Positions 49,924 through 57,231 of a stretch of 64,000 nt of DNA are shown one piece after another. The DNA comes from Bacillota bacterium (GTDB lineage Bacteria > Bacillota_I > Bacilli_A > RFN20 > CAG-826). How positions within the stretch are numbered: position 1 is the first letter of the stretch; each line of letters opens with the position of its first letter. The position numbers and the translations under genes were made by a program. Under the pieces are notes generated by a model. The model searched no databases. It was not told the origin of the DNA and saw only the letters and a list, made by a program, of their open reading frames with translations. The stretch is taken from positions 62,001-126,000 of the forward strand of contig JAEWMX010000006.1 in the NCBI GenBank assembly GCA_023393065.1. The letters are read 5' to 3'.

Positions 49924-50214
49924 ATGCAAGCACAAAATAGACATCGTCACGGACAGAGAATGCGCCTCCAAGTTGGTCAGGAAGGTCATTTAAGCGACCT
50001 TGAGCGAGGCCAAAAAGCGATTGTTCTCGACTTTCATAACGACAACGCCGTCTTGCGTCGGCGTTTGCTTGATATGGGAATTACCAAAGGCGTTGAAATC
50101 GAAATCAAAAAGATTGCTCCTCTTGGTGATCCTGTCGACATTCGCCTCCGTGGCTACGAGTTGTGCATACGCCGTAAGGACATGCGCTCAATCGATATAA
50201 AGGTAGTGGAATAG
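49924..50214 (+). CDS. feoA: Ferrous iron transport protein A (FeoA)
   Basis: The 96-residue protein is an SH3-like FeoA: LSDLERGQKAIVLDFHNDNAVLRRRLLDMGITKGVEIEIKKIAPLGDPVDIRLRGYELCIRRKDMRSI carries the MGI and ApLGDP signatures. It has an extra N-terminal 20 residues rich in His, Arg and Gln (MQAQNRHRHGQRMRLQ) that could bind metal, or the true start is the inner ATG at residue 13. It is 2 bp from feoB and likely modulates it. Confidence 0.88.
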   Translation: MQAQNRHRHGQRMRLQVGQEGHLSDLERGQKAIVLDFHNDNAVLRRRLLDMGITKGVEIEIKKIAPLGDPVDIRLRGYELCIRRKDMRSIDIKVVE

Positions 50215-50216
50215 CA

Positions 50217-52247
50217 ATGAAAGTAGCATTGGTAGGAAACCAAAACTCAGGTAAGACTACCCTGTTTAATACATTGACGGGATCTAATCAAAAAGTTGGC
50301 AACTGGCCGGGTGTCACGATTGAGCGAAAAGAAGGCACGATAATCGATACTAATATCGAAATTATCGATTTACCTGGCGTTTATTCTCTCTCGCCTTATT
50401 CGTCGGAAGAGGAAATATCTCGCCAATTTGTCATGGAAGAAAAGCCCGATCTCATCATCAACATCATCGATGCCACCAGCCTTGAAAGAAGCCTCTATCT
50501 AACCACTCAACTCTTAGAACTCGATATTGATGTCGTCATCGCATTAAATATGGCCGATGTTTTAGAAAAAAGCGGCATAACCGTCGATGTCGAGAAACTG
50601 TCAAAGCGCCTAAACACGACCATTGTCTCAATCTCGGCGAAAAAGAATCTCGGAATTAAACAATTGATTTCCGTCGTCAAGTCCGGAGAATATAAAAAGA
50701 ATCACCAAGATTATATCTATGATGAAGAAATTGAAAATGTAATCTCAAATATAGCGAGGTTAATCAGTGTCGGTCATAAACGATTTGCGGCCGTCAAGAT
50801 CATTGAACGAGACCGCGATTATCGCCCTCTTTTAACTGACGAAATAAATGCGCAAATCGAGATATTGGAATATAACTACAATATGGATAGCGAACAGCTG
50901 ATTGCCGATCAGCGCTATCGGCACATCGTCCGCATTAAAAAGGAATGTTCGACTCAAGAAGAAAAAGGCGATACGATCACTGATAAATTAGATCGCATCT
51001 TTTTGCACAAAATTTTTGGTCTCCCAATCTTCGCTTTAATCATGGGCATTGTCTATTTTCTTTCGGTTGGCCTTATCGGAGGCTTGACCGTCGACTTTGT
51101 CGGAGCCTTATTTGATGGTTCAGAAACAATAAATGTTTTGGGGCGCGAGATGACGTTTGTCATAGCCGGTCTTGGTCCGACGCTGAGTGGTTGGTTGACG
51201 AGCATTGGTGCAAGTCCGTGGTCCGTTTCGCTCGTCGTCGACGGAATTATCGCCGGGTTTGGAGCGGTGAGCAGCTTTCTCCCACAACTCATCATTTTAT
51301 TTCTGTGTCTCGCCCTGCTTGAAACGACAGGCTACATGTCGCGCATCTCTTTCTTTCTCGATCGCATCTTTAAGCGCTTCGGATTAAGTGGAAAATCACT
51401 CATCCCCTTTATCGTCGGAAGCGGGTGTAGCGTTCCGGGTATCATGGCTTCTCGAACCGTAGAAAGCGAAGAAGAGCGGAAGATGACGGTCATGCTCACA
51501 CCATTTGTGCCTTGCTCAGCAAAACTTCCCATCATCGCTCTTTTCGCCGGATATTTCTTTTCCTCTCTTGCTTGGCTCGTGACTCTGACCCTCTATTTTA
51601 TGGCGATTGCCGTCATTCTCCTTTCAGCGCTTATCTTAAAAAAATTCATCTATAAAGGGGCCACTTCTTCATATTTGTCGGAACTGCCAAATTACCACGC
51701 GCCGAGCGCCTTATATGTTTTTCGCGATGTCTTTGATAAAACTTGGTCGTTTATTAAAAGGGCCGGAACGGTTATTGTGCTCTGCTCGGTGGCTGTCTGG
51801 TTTTTAGCCTCTTTCACCTGGTCGTTCAATTACATCGATGGTGTCAATTATCATATCGAAAATAGCATTTTAGCTGGAATCGGTAATGCTTTTGCTTGGA
51901 TTTTCTATCCGATGCTCGGCGGAACTTGGTCGTGGGGCGCTACCGTATCGGCCATTCAAGGACTGATTGCCAAGGAACAAGTTGTCAGCTCGCTTGAGGT
52001 TATTGCCGGTCTCGAAGGTGGAGGCTCAACGGTTTTTGAAAGCGGCATCTTCTCCTTCTTTAATAGCTGGAATGCCTATGCTTATATGATTTTTAATTTA
52101 TTCAGCGCACCTTGTTTCGCGGCAATCGGCGCGATGCGCAAAGAACTAGGATCGACCAAAGGCATGTTCAAAGCCGTCTTCTTTCAGACTGGCATCGCCT
52201 GGGTTCTCGCCACTTTCGTCGGTATGATCGGATGGCTTATCGTATGA
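50217..52247 (+). CDS. feoB: Ferrous iron transporter B (FeoB)
   Basis: The 676-residue protein has the N-terminal GTPase GNQNSGKTTLFN (G1), DLPGVYSLSPYSSEEEI (G3 and switch) and LNMADV (G4), followed by a helical regulatory domain and about ten membrane segments. Gly-rich gate motifs include GSGCSVPGIMASRTVESEEERKMTVMLTPFVPCSAKLPII. FeoB imports Fe(II). The gene ends overlapping a small partner gene by 4 bp. Confidence 0.96.
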   Translation: MKVALVGNQNSGKTTLFNTLTGSNQKVGNWPGVTIERKEGTIIDTNIEIIDLPGVYSLSPYSSEEEISRQFVMEEKPDLIINIIDATSLERSLYLTTQLLELDIDVVIALNMADVLEKSGITVDVEKLSKRLNTTIVSISAKKNLGIKQLISVVKSGEYKKNHQDYIYDEEIENVISNIARLISVGHKRFAAVKIIERDRDYRPLLTDEINAQIEILEYNYNMDSEQLIADQRYRHIVRIKKECSTQEEKGDTITDKLDRIFLHKIFGLPIFALIMGIVYFLSVGLIGGLTVDFVGALFDGSETINVLGREMTFVIAGLGPTLSGWLTSIGASPWSVSLVVDGIIAGFGAVSSFLPQLIILFLCLALLETTGYMSRISFFLDRIFKRFGLSGKSLIPFIVGSGCSVPGIMASRTVESEEERKMTVMLTPFVPCSAKLPIIALFAGYFFSSLAWLVTLTLYFMAIAVILLSALILKKFIYKGATSSYLSELPNYHAPSALYVFRDVFDKTWSFIKRAGTVIVLCSVAVWFLASFTWSFNYIDGVNYHIENSILAGIGNAFAWIFYPMLGGTWSWGATVSAIQGLIAKEQVVSSLEVIAGLEGGGSTVFESGIFSFFNSWNAYAYMIFNLFSAPCFAAIGAMRKELGSTKGMFKAVFFQTGIAWVLATFVGMIGWLIV

Positions 52248-52426
52248 CCTGGGTAGATGGTGTCATCCTTGGAATAGTTGTCATCCTGATAGGCTTGATA
52301 ATCTATTTCGGCTTTGTCAGAAATCGCGAAAAGGGCGGATGTCGCAACTGCCCTGAGGCTAACGGTGTCAAGGCGAATCGCTTGCTTAAAGATTACAAAA
52401 GAAAATTTGACAAGAAAAGAAAATAA
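52244..52426 (+). CDS. FeoB-associated small membrane protein
   Basis: This 60-residue product starts at the ATG that overlaps the feoB stop (ATGA). It has one membrane helix (DGVILGIVVILIGLIIYFGFV) followed by CRNC and a basic tail with many Lys, the layout of the FeoB-associated Cys-rich family (usually several CxxC pairs; only one is present here). It is too short to find by long-ORF searches but its position and helix support it. Confidence 0.75.
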   Translation: MTWVDGVILGIVVILIGLIIYFGFVRNREKGGCRNCPEANGVKANRLLKDYKRKFDKKRK

Positions 52427-52433
52427 CGAGAAC

Positions 52434-52460
52434 GGATGGAGATATTCTCCATTTTTCTTT
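52434..52460 (+). terminator. Rho-independent terminator after the feo operon
   Basis: ATGGAGA, a TAT loop and TCTCCAT are followed by TTTTC. Confidence 0.78.
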
Positions 52461-52492
52461 ATGGTCTCGATGTAATACAATGATAGAGAAAT

Positions 52493-53356
52493 ATGAAAAT
52501 TAACAGTGTTGCATTAGTCTTACAAGGTGGCGCCGTGCGCGGAGCTTTTACCGCCGGCGTCCTCGATGTTTTTATGGAAAACGACATCTATTTTCAATAT
52601 GTTGTCGGCGTATCTGCGGGCGCTTTAATCTCGCTAAGTTATCTCTCAAAGCAAATCGGTCGTTCTCGCGCGGTCGTCGTCGACTATATGTCCGATAAAA
52701 AATTTGTCAATCCACGCTTTCTTCTGACCAAAAAATCACTTTTCGATTTTGATTATTTGTTTGGCGAGATGGCCACGAAAATTTTGCCTTTCGACCGCGA
52801 AACATATAACAATAGTTCGATTAGATTTATCGTCGGAACGACTTCTTGCTTGACCGGTCGCCCCCTCTACTATGAAAAGGGTATATCGTCAGACTTTTTT
52901 AAAGCGATTGCCGCTTCATCCTCACTCCCGTTCTTTAGCGCCCCGGTAATGGTGGGAGATGAACCATGTCTCGATGGGGGAATTGCCACACCAATCCCCT
53001 TTCAAAAGGCCCTTGATGACGGCTATCAAAAGATGATTGTCATTACCACTCGCGATAAAGAATATCGCAAAGATCTCAACAAGCCGCAGCACAAAAATGG
53101 TTTAAAAGCTCTCTATGGCAAATATCCAAACTTTATTCAAACGGCCCTCGACTATCCTCGCCGCTATAACGAAGACGCAGCAAAACTCGAAGACTTAGAA
53201 AATAGAGGGCTGGCCTTTATAATCAGGCCCAGAAACCCCATCACTCTCAAGCGAACGGAAAAAGACAAAGCAGAGTTGCAAAAAGTGTATGAACGCGGGC
53301 GAGCCGCCGCCACCGAACTCCTCCCGAAAATGATGGAATATATAAAAAATGAATAA
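52493..53356 (+). CDS. Patatin-like phospholipase
   Basis: The 287-residue protein has LQGGAVRGAFTAGVLDVFM near residue 10 (oxyanion hole GGxxRG), VGVSAGALISLSYLS (nucleophile Ser in GxSxG) and LDGGIATPIPF (catalytic Asp of the DG[GA] motif). It is a cytoplasmic lipase of the RssA/YjjU-like family. TACAAT lies 12 bp upstream of the ATG. It overlaps the next gene by 8 bp. Confidence 0.87.
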   Translation: MKINSVALVLQGGAVRGAFTAGVLDVFMENDIYFQYVVGVSAGALISLSYLSKQIGRSRAVVVDYMSDKKFVNPRFLLTKKSLFDFDYLFGEMATKILPFDRETYNNSSIRFIVGTTSCLTGRPLYYEKGISSDFFKAIAASSSLPFFSAPVMVGDEPCLDGGIATPIPFQKALDDGYQKMIVITTRDKEYRKDLNKPQHKNGLKALYGKYPNFIQTALDYPRRYNEDAAKLEDLENRGLAFIIRPRNPITLKRTEKDKAELQKVYERGRAAATELLPKMMEYIKNE

Positions 53357-54284
53357 AAACGATAAGAGCCGCCCGTTGACAAAGCGACATGAAGTCGACC
53401 CCAAAAACATCAAAGAGTTTGTAGTGAAAGAACCTTGTGAACTCTTATCTTTTCTTTTAGAAAAACTGCCGGCGCTTTCGCGAAATAATGTCAAGAGGCT
53501 GTTGGCTAATCATCAAGTTGCTGTCGACGGCGCCCCAATCAGCCAATTTAATTTTCTCTTAGCCAAAGAAGATATTGTCATCGTTTCTAACAATCGCATC
53601 GCCGCAAAAAAAAGAGAAAATCTCCCGATTATTTTTGAAGATGAAGAGTTCATCGTCATCGATAAGCCATCAGGCCTTTTAAGCGTTGCTAGCGATAAGA
53701 TCAAAGGTCGTACTGCTTATCGCATGCTCATGGATTACGTTCAGCAAAAAGATAAGCACAACCGCATCTATGTCGTTCATCGGCTCGACGAAGACACTTC
53801 GGGTGTGATGATGGTGGCCAAAAACAGTATGATTCGCGATGCTTTGCAAAAGAGTTGGTCTAACATCGTTACCTCGCGCGGTTACTACGCGATAGTCGAA
53901 GGCGCTCTTGAAAAGAAAGAAGACACCCTCCATCACTATCTAGCCGAAAACAACCTGAATCTCATGTATGTGACACCGAATAAAAAAATGGGCAAGGAGT
54001 GTATTACTCGCTATAAAGTCATTTCCGAAAATAAAGACTATTCACTGCTTGATGTTCATATATCTTCCGGCCGCAAAAATCAAATTCGCGTTCAACTTGG
54101 CCACATCGGCCATCATGTTATCGGCGACGATAAATACGGTGAACCAGCCGACCCTTTAAAACGCTTAGGATTGCATGCCTATGAACTGGCGTTTATTCAT
54201 CCGGTTAAGAAAAAGGAATTCAAATTCGTCTCGCAAATGCCTAGCGAATTCAAGGCTCTGTTTTTTGCAAAGAAAATTAAATAA
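53349..54284 (+). CDS. RluA-type pseudouridine synthase
   Basis: The 311-residue protein has an N-terminal S4 RNA-binding domain (LLEKLPALSRNNVKRLLANHQVAVDGAPI) and the catalytic domain with HRLDEDTSGVMMVAKN (catalytic Asp), RITRYKVI... GRKNQIRVQLGHIGHHVIGDDKYG, and HAYELAFIHP. It makes pseudouridine in rRNA or tRNA. It overlaps the patatin gene by 8 bp, an unusual pair. The RluD/RluC subgroup cannot be fixed. Confidence 0.9.
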   Translation: MNKNDKSRPLTKRHEVDPKNIKEFVVKEPCELLSFLLEKLPALSRNNVKRLLANHQVAVDGAPISQFNFLLAKEDIVIVSNNRIAAKKRENLPIIFEDEEFIVIDKPSGLLSVASDKIKGRTAYRMLMDYVQQKDKHNRIYVVHRLDEDTSGVMMVAKNSMIRDALQKSWSNIVTSRGYYAIVEGALEKKEDTLHHYLAENNLNLMYVTPNKKMGKECITRYKVISENKDYSLLDVHISSGRKNQIRVQLGHIGHHVIGDDKYGEPADPLKRLGLHAYELAFIHPVKKKEFKFVSQMPSEFKALFFAKKIK

Positions 54285-54325
54285 CGAACTTTTGCAGTGT
54301 TATTTTATGCTATTCTCGATATCGT

Positions 54326-54354
54326 TTGACCTTAAATAGTTATCAAGTTAAGAT
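54326..54354 (+). promoter_or_regulatory. Promoter of the DUF1538/PII-like operon with adjacent direct repeats
   Basis: TTGACC (54326-54331), 17 bases, TAAGAT (54349-54354). AAGATAAATA occurs at 54350-54359 and 54368-54377, an 18-bp period, overlapping the -10 and the leader; these could be regulator sites. The ATG at 54385 has no close ribosome site. Confidence 0.55.
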
Positions 54355-54384
54355 AAATACTTAAGGGAAGATAAATATATATTT

Positions 54385-55932
54385 ATGTCTTTTAGTTGGC
54401 TCAACAAATTTAAATCGGCGCTGATTTCGACTATGCCCATGGTCGCGATTGTTTTGATCATCCATTTCTCGGGTTTGGCAACAATTGATGACACCAAAGA
54501 TATTGTTATTTTCTCCGTTTCCGCCTTTTTAATTGCCATTGGAATGGGCCTTTTTACGATTGGGACTGATTTGGCAATGTCGCCGATTGGCGAATATATC
54601 GGTGCATCCATCACGAGCCAAAGAAAAATAGGCTTGATGGTTTTTCTCTTCTTTTTGCTCGGCGCCTTCATCGTGATCGCCGAACCTGATTTGCGCGTTC
54701 TCGTCGGGCAAGTTCCTCTCGGTCCTCAATGGCTTCCCTTTATAAGCAACGAATGGCTCGTAATAGTTATGATTGGTGTCGGCTTTGGGGCCTTGATGGT
54801 CATTGGAATTATCCGTATTCTCTTTCAAAAAAGCCTCGTTATCTGGCTCGCTATTTTCTATGGACTATTATTTGCTCTCGCCATTGGCATTAACTATGTT
54901 AACCCCTCTTTCATCCCTTTCGCCTTTGATAGCGGCGGAGCCTCGGCGGGCACAATTACCGTTCCCTTCATCTTGGCCCTCGGCATCGGTATTGCGACGA
55001 CGCGTTCCGGCAAAAAAACTGATGAAGACTCATTTGGCCTAATTGCTATCACATCTATCGGCCCCGTCTTAATTGTGATGATCATGTCATTTTTTGTTGA
55101 TGATATTCCCTTTACCTACGTGCCTGAAGCAAATCAGTCTTTGGCTGCGATTCTCGGTACGAGCGCTTTAAACGTCGCCATCGCCATTTTGCCAATTACG
55201 GCCTTCTTCTTCATCTATCAAGCGATTGCGATTCGTCTGCCGATGAAGGTTCTAATTCGTATTATCTCGGGCTTAGTCTACACATATGTGGGCTTGGTTG
55301 TTTTCCTAACGGCTGTAAATATCGGCTTTTTACCAATCAGTCGTATCATCGGCAGTAAAATTGCCTCTGAAGGCTCAGGTCTAGTCATCGTCTTTGGTGC
55401 GATTATCGGCATGGCCGCCGTTCTTCTTGAGCCGGCCATTCACGTGTTGGTTTCACAAGTTGAAAACATTACGGAAGGCACAATCGGAAAGGGCGCGGTT
55501 TTGGCGGCAATTGCGATTGGCGCGGGAATCGCTATGTCTCTTGCGATGATGCGGCTTGTTCTCGGCATCACGATTTTGTGGTTTGTAATCGGGGGGTATG
55601 TTATCGCCCTCCTGCTAGCTTTTTTCGTCCCGAAGATTTATTCGGCGATGGCATTTGATGCTGGTCGCATCACGAGCGGACCAATGAATTCATCGTTTGT
55701 CTTGCCCTTTGCTATCGGAGCCGCCATCACCTTTTATCAAAGTGATGGACAAGATATAATGACATATGCCTTTGGCGTAAATGCTCTAGTGACGATGGTG
55801 CCGATCATCACAATTCAAGCTCTTGGCCTCTATGTGACCTATCAGGAGCAGCGACGCATCAAACTCGCAGGCGTTCGCTTTGTTGAAGAAAACGACGATC
55901 AAATTATATATTTGCTAGAGGATGAGCAATGA
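54385..55932 (+). CDS. DUF1538 membrane protein (two-repeat transporter-like)
   Basis: The 515-residue protein has about twelve to fourteen membrane segments in two related halves: first FTIGTDLAMSPIGEYIGASITSQRKIGLMVFLFFLLGAFIVIAEPDLRVLVGQVP near 50-110, and second GSGLVIVFGAIIGMAAVLLEPAIHVLVSQVENITEGTIGKG near 335-375. The repeated EPD or EPA followed by VLVGQV/VLVSQV is the DUF1538 signature. It resembles a permease, possibly of cations or small compounds; the substrate is unknown. Its stop overlaps the next gene by 4 bp. Confidence 0.85.
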   Translation: MSFSWLNKFKSALISTMPMVAIVLIIHFSGLATIDDTKDIVIFSVSAFLIAIGMGLFTIGTDLAMSPIGEYIGASITSQRKIGLMVFLFFLLGAFIVIAEPDLRVLVGQVPLGPQWLPFISNEWLVIVMIGVGFGALMVIGIIRILFQKSLVIWLAIFYGLLFALAIGINYVNPSFIPFAFDSGGASAGTITVPFILALGIGIATTRSGKKTDEDSFGLIAITSIGPVLIVMIMSFFVDDIPFTYVPEANQSLAAILGTSALNVAIAILPITAFFFIYQAIAIRLPMKVLIRIISGLVYTYVGLVVFLTAVNIGFLPISRIIGSKIASEGSGLVIVFGAIIGMAAVLLEPAIHVLVSQVENITEGTIGKGAVLAAIAIGAGIAMSLAMMRLVLGITILWFVIGGYVIALLLAFFVPKIYSAMAFDAGRITSGPMNSSFVLPFAIGAAITFYQSDGQDIMTYAFGVNALVTMVPIITIQALGLYVTYQEQRRIKLAGVRFVEENDDQIIYLLEDEQ

Positions 55933-56339
55933 AAATGGCGAAAGTAGAAACAAGCGCTACCGCAGTAGAAAAGCAAATGGCAGAAACAAAAGCCCCAAGT
56001 CAGCCCAATCCCGTCTCGCGGCTTAAGTTTTTTGTGACGATTGTCGATCACAATCACCACAAAGAAGTGCTTAAAATTTTGAGAACCCACGAGAGCGGAT
56101 TGGGATTTATTACTCATGGAAGAGGAACCGGCACCAAAGAAATTTATGATCTTTTAGGCTTGAGCGATGTGCGCAAAGATATAATCTTTGCTGTCATTAG
56201 ATCCGATCAGATCGATAATGTCAAAAAAGAAGTCGCTTCTTATTTTAAAAAAGAAAGCCGAGGGATTGCCTTTGCCATCGATATCTCCTCGGTAATCGGA
56301 ACATCGATTTATAAATATTTATCAAATACGCGAGTCTAA
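55929..56339 (+). CDS. PII-like signalling protein, divergent (copy 1)
   Basis: The 136-residue protein has a 30-residue N-terminal extension, then the PII ferredoxin-like fold: FFVTIVDHNHHKEVLKILRTHESGLGFITHGRGTGTKEIYDLLGLSDVRKDIIFAVIRSDQIDNVKKEVASYF. The GRGTG loop corresponds to the T-loop/B-loop region but lacks the Tyr51 site of uridylylation. It overlaps the DUF1538 stop, so it is probably a regulator of that transporter. Confidence 0.75.
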   Translation: MKMAKVETSATAVEKQMAETKAPSQPNPVSRLKFFVTIVDHNHHKEVLKILRTHESGLGFITHGRGTGTKEIYDLLGLSDVRKDIIFAVIRSDQIDNVKKEVASYFKKESRGIAFAIDISSVIGTSIYKYLSNTRV

Positions 56340-56350
56340 GGAGAAATGTC

Positions 56351-56653
56351 ATGGAAAAACACGAACTAATCATCTGCATTGTCAACAACGGTTTCACCGA
56401 TTTAGTCATGGATGCCGCTCGTAAAGAAGGGGCCCGCGGAGGCACGATTTTTCATGGTCGCGGCACTGGAAATCCGGACATGGAGAAGTTCTTTGGATTT
56501 TCAATTTCCCCAGAAAAAGAAATCATCATCATCCTCGTCGAAGAAACGATTAAAGATGCGGTGTTAAAAGCTATCAACAAAGCTGCCGGTCTTGAAACGA
56601 ATGGTAAAGGCATCGCCTTTTCAATGCCGGTAAGCGATACTGTTGGCATCTGA
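56351..56653 (+). CDS. PII-like signalling protein (copy 2)
   Basis: The 100-residue protein has LIICIVNNGFTDLVMDAARKEGARGGTIFHGRGTGNPDMEKFFGFSISPEKEIIIILVEETIKDAVLKAINKAAGL, the PII fold with AARKEGARGGT as in GlnK and a GRGTG loop shared with copy 1. No Tyr51-like residue is present. AAGGAG precedes the ATG. With copy 1 it may form homo- or heterotrimers controlling the DUF1538 protein. Confidence 0.82.
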   Translation: MEKHELIICIVNNGFTDLVMDAARKEGARGGTIFHGRGTGNPDMEKFFGFSISPEKEIIIILVEETIKDAVLKAINKAAGLETNGKGIAFSMPVSDTVGI

Positions 56654-56658
56654 TAGTC

Positions 56659-57174
56659 TTAAATAATTCTCGTCTTTATTCCGGGCCTGACCTTAACGGG
56701 GAGGTCCTTTTCTTTCGGGTGGCCGACGACGACCGCCGACATCACGCGATAGTCCTCGGCCAGTTCAAGGTCGCGAAGGAGTTGGGGCTGGACATTAATG
56801 ATTTCTGAAATCGTATAGAGAAAACAAGATCCGAGTCCGAGATGAGCGGCGGCCAACATCACATTTTCAATTACGCAGCCCGTATCGCAGCCATCGAGTC
56901 TTTCGCGGTTTGGCTTACCGGTCACAAAAATGACGAGAGGGGCGTGGAAAAACGGATGCTTAGTCAATATTCCTAAATCGGTTACTTGCTTTGCAAAAGC
57001 ATCGATTTTCTCCTGATTGTTTATGACTAATAATTCATAGCGGTTATAGGCCGCTCTTCCGATTGGAGCATTATATGCTGCCTCGAGAATGATTTTATAA
57101 TGCTCAGCGCTGATTGGCTGTTCGCTGAAATCGCGAACCGACTGCCGTTTCTTCATCGTCTCGATAATATCCAT
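56659..57174 (-). CDS. Nitroreductase-family FMN enzyme
   Basis: The 171-residue protein starts DIIETMKKRQSVRDFSEQPI (the R-S-V-R-D-F FMN-binding motif of nitroreductases), contains APIGRAAYNRYELLVI and GLGSCFLYTISEI (phosphate and FMN contacts) and ends GHPKEKDLPVKVRP. The length is that of small NfsB-like enzymes. GGAG lies before the ATG. It converges with the PII-like gene, with five bases between stops. Confidence 0.88.
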   Translation of the reverse strand: MDIIETMKKRQSVRDFSEQPISAEHYKIILEAAYNAPIGRAAYNRYELLVINNQEKIDAFAKQVTDLGILTKHPFFHAPLVIFVTGKPNRERLDGCDTGCVIENVMLAAAHLGLGSCFLYTISEIINVQPQLLRDLELAEDYRVMSAVVVGHPKEKDLPVKVRPGIKTRII

Positions 57175-57219
57175 GTTTCGTCTCCTATTCTTCTTTTATG
57201 GTAACATATGTTATTGTGT

Positions 57220-57225
57220 TAGAAT
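57220..57225 (+). promoter_or_regulatory. Extended -10 of a leaderless promoter for yfhO
   Basis: TGT-TAGAAT ends six bases before the ATG at 57232. No ribosome site is present. Confidence 0.55.
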
Positions 57226-57231
57226 AATTTT

